Assembly (NCBI RefSeq): GCF_014127105.1
Contig: NZ_CP059902.1
Coordinates: 1,087,001 to 1,151,000, forward strand
DNA length: 64,000 nt
Reading direction: 5' to 3'
DNA from: Devosia sp. MC521
GTDB taxonomy: Bacteria > Pseudomonadota > Alphaproteobacteria > Rhizobiales > Devosiaceae
The position numbers were made by a program, and so were the translations under genes. Under the pieces are notes generated by a model. It had not been told where the DNA came from. It saw only the letters and a list, made by a program, of their open reading frames with translations, and did not search any database. This document shows, piece after piece, positions 33,300-42,388 of this stretch; the stretch's first letter is position 1; each line of letters opens with the position of its first letter.

Positions 33300-33689
33300 T
33301 TATTGCAGGTTGTTCCTAGTGAGATAGTCCACCAGCGCTTCGAGTTGCGTGTCAGAAATGTGCGTCTGCCGGAAATGCGGCATGATGGAAACGCCATTAC
33401 GTACGAGGTAACGGATATACTCTGGGTCGAGGTCCGTACGCTCCTCCAAAACGGCAGGCAAGCTGTCCCCGTGCAGTGCAGCGAGCGCGGTAGTCCCCGG
33501 CTTACCGGGACCTTCACCGTGGCAGTTCCAACAATGGTATTTGTAGATCTGCTCGCCATCCGTCATCGTCAAATGGTCTTGCAGGGGAATGAAGTTGGGT
33601 GCTGTGCCAACCCCGCTTTCCTGCGCCAACGATGCAAATGAAGCCGAGCCCAGAAGAGCAACAGCAGCTAAGACCTTAAACATGTTCAT
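33300..33689 (-). CDS. Small periplasmic cytochrome c (probable flavocytochrome subunit)
   Basis: 129 residues from ATG 33689; ATG 33695 overlaps the flavoprotein stop (ATGA) and is also possible. Signal peptide about 1-22 (SFASLAQE). One haem motif HCWNCHGEG and a likely Met ligand in SIMPHFRQ. Size, position and coupling to a PCMH-type flavoprotein match the cytochrome subunit (PchC) of p-cresol methylhydroxylase-like enzymes, which takes electrons from the FAD subunit. Confidence 0.85.
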   Translation of the reverse strand: MNMFKVLAAVALLGSASFASLAQESGVGTAPNFIPLQDHLTMTDGEQIYKYHCWNCHGEGPGKPGTTALAALHGDSLPAVLEERTDLDPEYIRYLVRNGVSIMPHFRQTHISDTQLEALVDYLTRNNLQ

Positions 33690-33691
33690 GA

Positions 33692-35299
33692 TCATGACTT
33701 CCGCAGGTGTTTGGGCCAAATGCCGCCACGACCGGCCGCAATAATACCGTTGGGGTCGATGGCATCCTTGATGGTCTCGTTGAGCCGGAGTAGCGCATTG
33801 TCGTTGAAGTTATAGGCGCCAGCGATTTCATCGACAAAGGCTGGCGGCGCACGGTACTCGCCATAGCCATGCTGACGGGCGATCTCGATGATACGAGAGA
33901 AGCCTGCACGGTTCTGGCGCGCAACTTCTTCGTTCCCCTTAACCACTGGGAAGCCAGTGATGAAAATGAACGTGTGGTACATCCAGGTTGACGGTGTGCT
34001 GAATGGACCGAACATCGGTGGCATACCAGCATCCCGGAATGCCTTGCCCATAACTTCTTGGGCTTCAAGCACACCTTCGCCAGAGCGGGGAATAACAGCG
34101 GCAAACCAGAGGTGACCGTCGCGTGGGGAAGGGTTGGTGGCAGTACGAGCGCCGATCGAGAAAATCTCGAGCTGCGGTACGCCGAGTGCAACGCGATGTT
34201 CGGCATTATGGATCTGCTCATCCGTCATCGGCATCGTGTAGAACTCACGATCTTCGAAGACGGCACCGGGGATCGCCGCAGCGATCTTTTCCTGAGCATA
34301 TTCCCAGTTGGCTAGGGTTGTCTTCTCGGGGCCATAGAACTGGAGCAAGACGTTCCAGTACATGTGGCCATTGTCCTGAACCCATGCGTCGATAGCGTCG
34401 CCGTTCCAGCCTTCTGGCGCGTTGACTAGAGCAGAGAGGCCTTCATCGCGGACAGCGCTCATCGGGCTACCATAACGTGGCATGCCGATTAGACCCTGGT
34501 CTTCGAGGTCGTTGACGATACGGACAAGTGCCTTGATGTCATTACGGCGAGGCACTTTGACCATGCCAGAACGATAGGTTGCTGGGCGAGGCATAAGATG
34601 GATACCCATCTTCGTGACAATACCAGCGTTGCCCTGTGCGAATAGGCTATCGACTTGAGGGCCGAAGCCATAATGGAATTCGCCCCAGGTCTTTGCGCCG
34701 GGTAAGGCGCCCATGCCGGTACGGAGCAGTTCGCCATTTGGCAGGACTGCCTCTAGGCCGCTGTGGGAGCGGAAGTGATCGCGATAGTGACCCCAAGTAT
34801 AACCCACACCGTGATCCAGTGCGTTACCTACGATCGAACCCCAGCCTGGATCGGGGCAGTCGATCCATACATCGAGGTCATGCTCGACGATGTAGCGATA
34901 GAGATCAAAATAGGAGACTCCCGGCTCAACAATCGCGAAGTGGCGCACATCATCGACTTCGATGATCTTGTTCATGCGCTTTAAGTCGACGACGACTGAG
35001 TTGTTGAGAATTGGCGCAGAGCCGCCGTAGCCCAAGTTCATGCCGGTCGAGATAGGATAGATCGGGATCTTAAGCTCGTTCGCGACACGGACGACTTCTT
35101 GAACCTCTTCAACCGTCGCCGGGGCTACAGCCGCTGACGCCATCAGCTCACTGTCTTCTCCGTACATCGGTGAATAGGCGTCACGATAGAGGATCACATC
35201 TTCCTCTTCAGTGAAAACCCATTCGGCGCCAACTGCTGCTTTGAATTTTTCAATGGCGGCAGCGAATTGGTCTTCTGTCACTCCAACAGGAAGTGCCAT
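33692..35299 (-). CDS. FAD-linked oxidoreductase of the p-cresol methylhydroxylase / vanillyl-alcohol oxidase family
   Basis: 535 residues. N-terminal PCMH-type FAD domain (about 50-240: PIYPISTGMNLGYGGSAP, GVSYFDLYRYI, CPDPGWGSIVGNALDHGVGYT given in parts) and a C-terminal cap and FAD-linked domain closing IDPNGIIAAGRGGIWP, the family's typical end. Such enzymes oxidise para-alkylphenols or para-hydroxybenzyl alcohols through a quinone methide. The coupled cytochrome c suggests a dehydrogenase rather than an oxidase. No signal peptide is visible, although PCMH acts in the periplasm; the next gene upstream has a Tat signal. The covalent FAD residue cannot be assigned by eye. Confidence 0.88.
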   Translation of the reverse strand: MALPVGVTEDQFAAAIEKFKAAVGAEWVFTEEEDVILYRDAYSPMYGEDSELMASAAVAPATVEEVQEVVRVANELKIPIYPISTGMNLGYGGSAPILNNSVVVDLKRMNKIIEVDDVRHFAIVEPGVSYFDLYRYIVEHDLDVWIDCPDPGWGSIVGNALDHGVGYTWGHYRDHFRSHSGLEAVLPNGELLRTGMGALPGAKTWGEFHYGFGPQVDSLFAQGNAGIVTKMGIHLMPRPATYRSGMVKVPRRNDIKALVRIVNDLEDQGLIGMPRYGSPMSAVRDEGLSALVNAPEGWNGDAIDAWVQDNGHMYWNVLLQFYGPEKTTLANWEYAQEKIAAAIPGAVFEDREFYTMPMTDEQIHNAEHRVALGVPQLEIFSIGARTATNPSPRDGHLWFAAVIPRSGEGVLEAQEVMGKAFRDAGMPPMFGPFSTPSTWMYHTFIFITGFPVVKGNEEVARQNRAGFSRIIEIARQHGYGEYRAPPAFVDEIAGAYNFNDNALLRLNETIKDAIDPNGIIAAGRGGIWPKHLRKS

Positions 35300-35320
35300 T
35301 TATTTATCCTTCCTAGGAAT

Positions 35321-35923
35321 TCAGATGTATTGGGCTGCGCCAGCTAAGGGGGCGATGATCCAGGCGTAGACGGGATCTTCCTCGGTTGCCGCTGTCAGGC
35401 CGGTGTTTTGGCTAAAGCGCGAGGAGCGAGGAACATTGACGCCCGAGACGGAAAGGAATGATGTCGCGACATCTTCCGGCAGTCGGGCCGCATCAGCGCC
35501 GACAAGGCCGCAGCTGTCGGACATGCTGGATAATCCTTGAACGCGAATGCCACAGTCCGCACCGCGCTGGATGATTTCAGCCTGATAGACGAGGCGCATG
35601 CCATGTCGTTGGGCCAACTGGGTCAACATGAACATGGGTCCATGTTGGGTGACCCCGGCAATTGCCATAGGCTGCTTGCGCCAAACCGGATCGATTTCAC
35701 GCGACCAGACATTGGTCCAGTTATCGACTACGCCTGAAGACGCTACGCCGTTGCGCGCTAACTCAGTCGAAAACCGACGACCGAAGTCGAGGTTTGCGTC
35801 ATGAAAATATTTGCCAATTAGGGGGGCGCCGTCGGTCATCTCTAGACCAAACGCCTGCGGGAATAGTGCACTCAAGGCCGCCGCTCCCACAGCGCCTTTT
35901 ATGACTGATCGTCTTGTTGCCAA
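35321..35923 (-). CDS. Tat-exported protein of unknown function
   Basis: 200 residues starting with a Tat motif (TRRSVIKGAVGAAALSAL) and probable cleavage before LEMTDG. No recognised domain; segments QPMAIAGVTQHGPMFMLTQLA and GLVYQAEI-like strands. Located 21 bases upstream of the flavoprotein gene in the same direction, preceded by operator site D. It may escort the signal-less flavoprotein through the Tat pathway or form a small subunit; this is inference from position only. Confidence 0.65.
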   Translation of the reverse strand: MATRRSVIKGAVGAAALSALFPQAFGLEMTDGAPLIGKYFHDANLDFGRRFSTELARNGVASSGVVDNWTNVWSREIDPVWRKQPMAIAGVTQHGPMFMLTQLAQRHGMRLVYQAEIIQRGADCGIRVQGLSSMSDSCGLVGADAARLPEDVATSFLSVSGVNVPRSSRFSQNTGLTAATEEDPVYAWIIAPLAGAAQYI

Positions 35924-35996
35924 TTGATATCCTCCTCAACAGCGTTGCGGATCTCGCCGCAACGCTGGAAGTCTTGTTGTTGAGGCTAAATCTCGT

Positions 35997-36028
35997 CCTG
36001 CACGAAAATTGGCTGTGTTCCCACGAAA
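35997..36028 (-). promoter_or_regulatory. Candidate AraC-family operator (site D) upstream of the flavocytochrome operon
   Basis: Minus strand TTTCGTGGG (36028-36020) and TTTCGTGCAGG (36007-35997), offset 21 bases. It lies 74 bases before the Tat-exported protein's ATG, matching sites A and C in half-site sequence. Confidence 0.5.
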
Positions 36029-36221
36029 TGACTATTCTGCGGGCTTTCGATGGTAATTGGGTAAAACGCTCTGTGAGCGGAGAGTTGGGGGAGCGTAACT
36101 TCTGGTTTGGGTAACAAAGGCGCATGTCCCTTCCTCACCGCTACTGACCTGTGGAATGCCCAAGAATCCTCGATTTCTAGAAATTTCAGTACCCTAGACT
36201 TCCAGCTGTTCCAGTGAGGGC

Positions 36222-36380
36222 ATGACTGACGTGCCAAATCATCCCCGTCTAATGCTCCGTAAGGGCGTCTACTATCACCGTGCCGCGGTGCTGTTGGGTA
36301 TCTGCGGCACCTACCAGAAGCCCGAAGAAACCTGCTCGCTCAAGACAAAAGGCCCGCGTGAGGCCTGCAAGTTAGTCCTT
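36222..36380 (+). pseudogene. N-terminal remnant of a tyrosine-recombinase (DUF6538-type) integrase
   Basis: The first ~50 codons read MTDVPNHPRLMLRKGVYYHRAAV in part, and EETCSLKTKGPREACKLV, the start of integrases with a DUF6538 N-terminus (LxxRxGxYYxRxxVP..SLxTxxxxEA). After about 36380 the similarity ends and transposase-like sequence begins, so the catalytic domain is missing. Nothing indicates it is functional. Confidence 0.6.
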
Positions 36381-36399
36381 GTGGCTGATGTAGATGGCG

Positions 36400-37323
36400 G
36401 GTGCCCGCCAAGCAGAGCCGGGTTGGCTGGGCATCCCGCGGCGGACCTTCTGCGGTTGGTGTGATCGCTAGACTGACGGTCGCCTGAGGTGCTGGATGAC
36501 CGGTCCTCGGTACCCCGCCGGATCTGGAACCGTATCACTGTTCACATTCCAGCAGCGCATCGTCGATGTGGCATTGGAACAGCCTGATCTTCTCCCTAGG
36601 GAGCATGCGCTGCGCTTCACCGATGAGAGAGGGTATTTTATCTCGGAAGCCAGCGTTTATAGGCTTCTCAAGCCCCATGATCTCATCACCAGCCCCGCTT
36701 ATGTCGTGAGCAAGGCGGCTACTGAATTCCACACCAAGACCAGCCGTCCCAACCAGATGGGACAGACCGACTTTACCTATTTCAAGATCATCGGCTGGGG
36801 TTGGATGTATCTTTCCACGGTGCTGGATGACTATTCCCGCTACATCATTGCCTGGAAACTGTGCACGACCATGCGGGCTCAGGACGTCACCGATACGCTG
36901 GACTTGGCATTGGCCACTTCAGGGAACGATCAGGCGCATGTGCGGCACCGACCGCGCTTGCTGAGCGATAATGGTCCCAGCTACATCGCCCAGGAGCTTG
37001 CCGGCTATATCGCAGCTAATGACATGGACCATGTTCGAGGCGCCCCGCTCCATCCCCAGACACAGGGCAAAATTGAGCGCTAGCATCAAACGTTGAAGAA
37101 CCGGATCCTTTTAGAGAACTACTTCCTGCCCGGAGACCTCGAAAGCCAGATCGAAGCCTTCGTTGAGCACTACAATCATCGGCGCTATCACGAGAGCCTC
37201 GACAATGTGACACCCGCAGATGCCTACATTGGCAGAGCATCTGCCATCATCAAAAACCGTGAAAACATCAAGCGCAAAACAATCCAGCATCGACGGTTGA
37301 TGCACCATCGGCTTGCCGCATAA
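36400..37323 (+). pseudogene. Degenerate IS3-family transposase
   Basis: Fragments in shifting frames: LGIPRRTFCGWCDR (helix-turn-helix part), then after a frame change EVLDDRSSVPRRIWNRI, then the main frame from about 36540 with ERGYFISEASVYRLL, the catalytic core (first Asp in QTDFTYFK, second in LLSDNGPSY, Glu in QTQGKIER). A TAG at 37081 replaces the Trp codon of the conserved KIERWHQTLK. The frame resumes to 37323 (NRILLENYFLPGDLE, HRRLMHHRLAA). At least one frameshift and one nonsense mutation make it inactive. A GCGCAAATCTGAGACA-like right end lies at about 37363. Confidence 0.85.
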
Positions 37324-37389
37324 CATCAACCGAACGACGACCAGTGCTCTCCTCTAATTAAAGCGCAAATCTGAGACAAAGCATCTGAC

Positions 37390-37719
37390 GACGGACATAA
37401 GGTGAAAGGCAACTTTGCCGTGTTCGGCTCGGATGCCCACACAGAACGTTTGCCAACGATTGACGAGCTATATTCGGTTGCGGCGGCATCCCCTGCGGAC
37501 CCGCCGCGAAGCAATGGTAGCTCGGGCAAGACTGCCAAGGCTTTCGCTACGCTTGATCTCTTCGCCAATTGGAAGCCTGAAACGGGTCCCTTGGCAGGAA
37601 CGCAGATCCAAGCTGGTATCGACAATGTCTTCAACGCCGACTTCCGCGAAAATCTGGCCTATGACCGCTCATCTGGCCGGACCTTCAAAATCTCGCTGTC
37701 CAAGCAGTTTGACTACTGA
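37390..37719 (+). pseudogene. C-terminal remnant of a TonB-dependent (haem-type) receptor
   Basis: About 105 codons from near 37402 with HTERLPTIDELYS, a motif from the barrel of haem/haemoglobin-type receptors, and the terminal strands IQAGIDNVFNADFRENLAYDR and FKISLSKQFDY (partial). The N-terminus, plug and most of the barrel are missing and the left end abuts the decayed transposase, so the receptor was probably destroyed by the insertion. Confidence 0.7.
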
Positions 37720-37780
37720 GGCCGGGCGAGTTTAGCACCTATTGTAGCGGGGGCATGAGGGATCATGCCTCCGACGCACT

Positions 37781-38281
37781 TCACCCGCTTAGGTACTCCC
37801 TGTTACAATAGAGCAGGGTGCCCGGCTGGTTATTTTCTCGCACGGAAATGACGCGGCCAAATAGGATGCGGTGCGTTGCTTCGTCGACATAGCTTGCCAA
37901 TTCGCATTCAAAGCTCACCGCAGCATTGGCCAAAATCGGCGCGCCACTGTGTCCGCGGTGCCAGTCGCCAGTCGCGAACCTTTCGCTCATAGGCGTGCCG
38001 CCACCAAAACGACGCGAGAAATCTTCCTGTCCCGGCGATAGAGTGTTGACGCAAAATTGGCCGGTCTTTTCGAACGCCTTGAAGCACGAACTCGCCCGAT
38101 TAATGCACACCAGCAGCGTGGGTGGCGTATCGCTGACGCTGCACACGGCCGAAGCGGTGAAGCCGTAGTCTTGTCCTTCAAACACGGTGGTGACGACGTT
38201 CACGGCGGACCCCAGGCGTGCCATGCCGTTGCGGAACGTGGTTTTGTCGACGATGGTGGAGCGAAGGTCTATCGTGCCCAT
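37781..38281 (-). CDS. Flavin reductase family protein
   Basis: 166 residues of the flavin-reductase/HpaC-like split-barrel fold: FRNGMARLGSAVNVVTT start, GFTASAVCSVSDTPPTLLVCIN, CVNTLSPGQEDFSRRFGG and a C-terminal GRVISV strand. Provides FADH2 or FMNH2 to a two-component monooxygenase. No partner oxygenase gene adjoins it; the gene stands alone between the mobile scar and mesD. Substrate oxygenase unknown. Confidence 0.88.
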   Translation of the reverse strand: MGTIDLRSTIVDKTTFRNGMARLGSAVNVVTTVFEGQDYGFTASAVCSVSDTPPTLLVCINRASSCFKAFEKTGQFCVNTLSPGQEDFSRRFGGGTPMSERFATGDWHRGHSGAPILANAAVSFECELASYVDEATHRILFGRVISVRENNQPGTLLYCNREYLSG

Positions 38282-38439
38282 GGCAGTCTCTTAGTCAAAA
38301 GGGGCCTGCGGTCGCCGCGCGGTCGTCGCGCGGGGTCGCTAAGTCTGCAGATATTCCGCGGCCTAGTTTTGGAAACAGCGCGAAGATATCTGCGGCAAGG
38401 ACGTGGCGGCGGCGGGCCGCCACGCGAAGGCTGAGCGTT

Positions 38440-39468
38440 TTATGACGCGAGCTCTGAGCGAACGATGGCTGCGCCCGCGCTGAGGGCGCTGAGCTTGCCG
38501 CGAGCGACGTCGCGCGACAGTGGCGCGAGGCCGCAATTGGTGCAGGGGTAAAGCTTGTCGGCGTCAACAAACTGCAAAGCCTTGCGCAAGGTGTCGGCGA
38601 CTTGCTCAGGCGTTTCGATTGTGGTGGTTGCCACATCGATAGCGCCCACCATCACATCTTTGCCACGCAAAAGCTCGATCAGATCCATCGGCACATGCGA
38701 GTTCTGGCACTCCAGCGAGACCATATCGATGTTTGACTTCTGCAGCTTTGGGAATACCTGCTCATACTGACGCCACTCTTGGCCCAGCGTCTTTTTCCAA
38801 TCGGTATTGGCCTTGATGCCATAGCCATAGCAGATGTGAACGGCGGTCTTGCACGTCAGCCCTTCAATGGAGCGTTCGAGCGCGGCGACGCCCCATTCAT
38901 TGACCTCATCGAAGAAGACATTGAACGCTGGCTCGTCGAACTGGATGATGTCCACGCCAGCCGCTTCCAACTCTCTTGCTTCCTCATTGAGGATTTTCGC
39001 AAACTCCCAGGCGAGTTTTTCGCGGCTCTTATAGTGGGCGTCATAGAGCGTATCGATCATGGTCATCGGGCCGGGCAGGGCCCATTTGATCTTCTGCTTG
39101 GTTTGCTGGCGCAAGAATTTGGCGTCTTCAACGAACACAGGCTTGTCGCGGCTGACAGCGCTCACCACCGTGGGGACACTGGCATCGTAGCGATTGCGAA
39201 TGCGGACTGTTTCGCGCTTTTCGAAATCAACGCCCGAGAGGTGTTCGATGAAAGTGGTGACGAAATGCTGGCGGGTCTGTTCGCCATCGCCAACAATGTC
39301 GAGGCCCGCAAGCTGCTGCTCATGCAGCGACAACCGCAGAGCGTCTTGCTTGCCTTCCAAAAGGCCTGCGCCTTCCAGTTTCCAAGGCGACCAAAGGGTT
39401 TCTGGCTGCGCCAGCCACGAAGGTTGGGGCAAGCTGCCGGCGGTCGAGGTGGGGAGGAGTTTTGTCAT
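38440..39468 (-). CDS. mesD: Folate-independent methionine synthase MesD (core-MetE type)
   Basis: 342 residues from ATG 39468, about half the size of MetE and equal to its C-terminal catalytic barrel. Candidate zinc ligands: H-x-C in VHICYGYG and a C-terminal Cys in CTNCGLAPLS; AGVDIIQFDEPAF is a conserved substrate strand. The gene directly follows a DUF1852/MesX gene, the diagnostic pairing of the MesD family, which transfers a methyl group to homocysteine without folyl-polyglutamate and depends on MesX. Regulated by the cobalamin riboswitch upstream, so expressed when B12 is scarce. Confidence 0.88.
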   Translation of the reverse strand: MTKLLPTSTAGSLPQPSWLAQPETLWSPWKLEGAGLLEGKQDALRLSLHEQQLAGLDIVGDGEQTRQHFVTTFIEHLSGVDFEKRETVRIRNRYDASVPTVVSAVSRDKPVFVEDAKFLRQQTKQKIKWALPGPMTMIDTLYDAHYKSREKLAWEFAKILNEEARELEAAGVDIIQFDEPAFNVFFDEVNEWGVAALERSIEGLTCKTAVHICYGYGIKANTDWKKTLGQEWRQYEQVFPKLQKSNIDMVSLECQNSHVPMDLIELLRGKDVMVGAIDVATTTIETPEQVADTLRKALQFVDADKLYPCTNCGLAPLSRDVARGKLSALSAGAAIVRSELAS

Positions 39469-39491
39469 GGGAATGTCTCGATCTTTGGGGC

Positions 39492-40478
39492 TTAGCGATG
39501 TGCGTTTTCGCGCGCCCATTGGCTGAGGACGTGCTGGTGGGGCTCAATGAGCTGCTCTTTGGCAAACTTGCCTTGGTCAACGCCCAGTCGGCTGCGTTCT
39601 TCGCGGTCGTAGACCACTTGGGTCAGCGAATAATCCTGATGGTTCAAACTCGGCTGATAGCGACGACCGGCGACTGAATTGGCGTTGTAGATTTCCGGGC
39701 GATAGATGCGCTGGAAGGTCTCCATCGTGGCAATCGTGCTGGCCAGTTCGAGGTTGGAGTAATCATTCGCCAGATCGCCGGTGAAGTAGAAGGCGAACGG
39801 CGCTGAACTGTTGGGCGGCATGAAGAAGCGCGGCTTGAGGCCGGTCTTGAGGAAATAGCTGTCGGTGAGCGAAAAGTCGTTTTGACGATATTCAACGCCA
39901 AGCACGGGATGCGCATTCCCGGTCTGCTCATAGATTTTGCTGCTCGATGCGCTGATGCAAATCACGGGTGGTTTACGGAAGTGCGCCTTGTAGACGTCTG
40001 AGTTCAGCAGGCTCTTGAAGAGATCGCCGTGCAGGTCGCCAAAGTCGACGGGCACGCTCGTGCCTACGCCGCTGGCCTTATGCGCCGCCAACACCACGCT
40101 GAAATCATAGTCGCGCACATAGGACGAGAGGCTGTTGCCGGTCACGCCCGGGATAAGGGCATCGGTGAGCGTGTCGTGGATTTCAGTTTGGAGCATTTCG
40201 ATCAGCGGAAACGCCGTCTTGGTGCTCTGGTCGGCTATGTTGAGATCGATGGAAATGATCTTGAGCCGGACAGCGTATCGGTCACCACTCTCATTGTCCC
40301 AATGGATTAGGCTGTTGAAGCGGTTGTTGATCATGCTCAGCGCGTTGCGCAGATTTTGCTGGCGCGTTTCCCCGCGTGCCAGATTGGCGAAATTGGTCGT
40401 CAGGCGGGTATTGTCGGCAGGGACATAGTTTTCGTCAAAATCAATGCTGCGGATTGAGAACTCTATGGTTTTGGTCAT
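39492..40478 (-). CDS. mesX: MesX (DUF1852) partner of MesD
   Basis: 328 residues from ATG 40478. Whole-length DUF1852 character: IDFDENYVPADNTRLTTNFANLARG, NALSMINNRFNSLIHWDNE, PPVICISASSSKIYEQTGNAHP (shown as partial strings). DUF1852 proteins are required for MesD activity in the published folate-independent synthases, possibly by making the methyl donor with oxygen. It is 23 bases ahead of mesD, in one transcript with a riboswitch-bearing leader of about 440 bases. Confidence 0.9.
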   Translation of the reverse strand: MTKTIEFSIRSIDFDENYVPADNTRLTTNFANLARGETRQQNLRNALSMINNRFNSLIHWDNESGDRYAVRLKIISIDLNIADQSTKTAFPLIEMLQTEIHDTLTDALIPGVTGNSLSSYVRDYDFSVVLAAHKASGVGTSVPVDFGDLHGDLFKSLLNSDVYKAHFRKPPVICISASSSKIYEQTGNAHPVLGVEYRQNDFSLTDSYFLKTGLKPRFFMPPNSSAPFAFYFTGDLANDYSNLELASTIATMETFQRIYRPEIYNANSVAGRRYQPSLNHQDYSLTQVVYDREERSRLGVDQGKFAKEQLIEPHQHVLSQWARENAHR

Positions 40479-40734
40479 CGTCTTATCTGCCCCAAACTGT
40501 CTGTTGCGCTGGCTTTGCAAAAGCCGTCGTGGGCCGTTACCGGTGCCGCCTCACGCCCGTGCCCACAGCGGGAACGGAAGCAAAGCTGCGCCACGGATGG
40601 CGGCGGTTAATTCTGTTTGGGACAGGTTTGCCCCAAGTGTGGGGGCAAGGCATCGCGAACGCATAGCAAGGCTGGCCGCGCAGCGACCATTGCTACGGCA
40701 CACTGGGACACCCCGCCCGTGAACGTTATCTCGC

Positions 40735-40880
40735 CACAGGCAGGTCTCCTGGCTCGTGGGTCAAAGCCTCCATCCGTCTTCCCAGGGATAACCCCAGTGA
40801 CACTTTGGATGTCAGCTCGCCACTTACAGTTGCGGGGGCAGCATTGGCTTTCTCGTCGAAACGAGGCACCAACTTCCCTC
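40735..40880 (-). promoter_or_regulatory. Cobalamin riboswitch controlling mesX-mesD
   Basis: The minus strand contains the B12 box AGCCAGGAGACCTGCC (plus 40739-40754), preceded by the other conserved elements: GGTGCC near 40866, GCCCCCGCAACTGTAA core near 40825-40845, CACTGGGG and CTGGGAAGACGG. This matches the cobalamin riboswitch layout. Ligand binding should switch off the B12-independent methionine synthase when cobalamin (and hence MetH) is available. About 250 bases of leader follow before mesX. Confidence 0.93.
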
Positions 40881-40928
40881 TTAGCTTCAACACGTTACAG
40901 CGAACGGCTGAAGAACCTAGGCCTGAGT

Positions 40929-40957
40929 ACTATCGATCACATTCGTTCGAACGTCAA
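40929..40957 (-). promoter_or_regulatory. Sigma-70 promoter of mesX-mesD
   Basis: Minus strand TTGACG (40957-40952), 17-base spacer, GATAGT (40934-40929). It lies about 50 bases ahead of the riboswitch core. Confidence 0.6.
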
Positions 40958-40960
40958 GCC

Positions 40961-40980
40961 ATATAAAGATATCTTTATAT
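40961..40980. promoter_or_regulatory. Perfect 20-bp palindrome ATATAAAGATATCTTTATAT
   Basis: A perfect two-fold symmetric AT-rich sequence directly upstream of the -35 box of mesX. Its position and symmetry suit a dimeric winged-helix regulator; ArsR-family SahR, which controls methionine-cycle genes, is a reasonable candidate but unproven here. It implies dual control by palindrome-binding protein and riboswitch. Confidence 0.6.
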
Positions 40981-41062
40981 CTTTAAGTCTTGATGCTGTG
41001 CGAAACGTTCTTGAGCGAGAGCAGACGCTTCCTTCGCTGGACGGTGACGTCGTGGCTAAGTC

Positions 41063-42388
41063 TCACACGTCGGCGCGGGTAATGCCGTGGCGCTTGAGCT
41101 TGTCGTAAAAGGTCTTTCGCGGGATACCGAGATCGGCCAGACAGGCAGCCACATCGCCTGAGTGCATCTTGATGGTTTGGCGTAAGATCTCGGCTTCGGT
41201 TCGCGCCAAACGCTCGGGCAGGGGCAGCCGGGCGGCGGCTTCAGGCTGAGCCGGTTGATCTTCTTCTAGACCGAGCACAAACCGCTCAGCGAAATGGCCC
41301 AATTCGCGCACATTGCCCGGCCAGTCGTGCATCATCAGGAAATCGTAGAGCACGCTGTCGACCTCCGGGGCTTCAACCTTGAACCGCTCCGCCGCCCGAT
41401 TGAGGAAGTGCGTAAAGAGCAGCGGAATGTCGTCTCTGCGTTCACGCAGTGGGGGAATGGAAACGCTCACCACATTGAGGCGATAGAACAGGTCTTCGCG
41501 GAACTCACCGCGTCGCGAGGCTTCAGCCAAGTCCACTTTCGATGCCGCGACGACGCGCAAATCGAGGTCGCGGATTTTATTGGTGCCAAGCGGGCTGATC
41601 CGGCGCACCTCTAAAACGCGCAGAAACTTCACTTGTGTCGCCAGAGGCATGCTTTCGAGTTCGTCGAGGAAAAGCGTGCCGCCAGATGAGTGTTCGAGCC
41701 GGCCAATACGTTGCTTGGCAGCGCCGGTAAAAGCGCCGATCTCGTGGCCAAAAAGCTCGCTCTCGATCACGCTCTCAGGCAGTGCGCCGCAGTTAATGGG
41801 CACGAATTCGTTGACCGATCTGCGGCTCCACTGGTGCAGGGCGCTGGCCACGACCTCTTTGCCAGAACCGGTTTCGCCCAAAATCAGCACGTCGACATCG
41901 GCGTTAGCGATTTGCTTGAGCGTCCGACGCAAGCGTTCCATCACCGGCGTTTGCCCCAGCAGAGGCAGGCTATCCTCGGTCTCAACCAGCGCGGTCTTTA
42001 GGCGACGATTTTCAAGCGTCAGGCGGCGTTTTTCGAGGGCATTTTCGACAGTGAGAATGAGTCTCTGCGGTGGCATGGGCTTGGCGATGAAATCGTAAGC
42101 CCCGGCCTGCACCGCGCGCACAGCCATATCGATGTCGCCATGCCCTGTGATGAGGATCACCGGCAGAGCGGCGTCGATAGCGCCAATTTGGGTGAACAGA
42201 TCAAACCCGCTCATCTTCGGCATGCGAATGTCGCTGACCACCACACCCGCGAACTGGCTGTCGATCTGCTTGAGGGCGTCTTCCGCCGACCCGAACTGCA
42301 AAACGTCAAAGCCAGCCAGCGTCAGGCTTTGCGCTGTTGCCGTGCGAAAATCGGCATCATCATCAATCAGGGCGATGGTTTTGGTCAT
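41063..42388 (-). CDS. dctD: DctD, sigma-54-dependent response regulator for C4-dicarboxylate transport
   Basis: 441 residues: receiver domain 1-120 (IDDDADF, phospho-Asp in [12 protein letters not shown], Lys in IAKPM), AAA+ domain with Walker A GETGSGKE, the sigma-54 loop GAFTGA and Walker [11 protein letters not shown], then a Fis-type helix-turn-helix ([25 protein letters not shown] in part). Overlaps dctB by 4 bases. Binds the repeats upstream of dctA and activates its -24/-12 promoter. Confidence 0.95.
   Translation of the reverse strand: MTKTIALIDDDADFRTATAQSLTLAGFDVLQFGSAEDALKQIDSQFAGVVVSDIRMPKMSGFDLFTQIGAIDAALPVILITGHGDIDMAVRAVQAGAYDFIAKPMPPQRLILTVENALEKRRLTLENRRLKTALVETEDSLPLLGQTPVMERLRRTLKQIANADVDVLILGETGSGKEVVASALHQWSRRSVNEFVPINCGALPESVIESELFGHEIGAFTGAAKQRIGRLEHSSGGTLFLDELESMPLATQVKFLRVLEVRRISPLGTNKIRDLDLRVVAASKVDLAEASRRGEFREDLFYRLNVVSVSIPPLRERRDDIPLLFTHFLNRAAERFKVEAPEVDSVLYDFLMMHDWPGNVRELGHFAERFVLGLEEDQPAQPEAAARLPLPERLARTEAEILRQTIKMHSGDVAACLADLGIPRKTFYDKLKRHGITRADV

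Noticed and set aside
37402-37719. Treating the receptor C-terminus as an intact small gene
   Set aside because: It lacks signal peptide, plug and most of the barrel and abuts a broken transposase.
38057-38434. Plus-strand ORFs between flavin reductase and mesD
   Set aside because: Antisense to the flavin reductase or in GC-rich spacer, without recognisable protein features.
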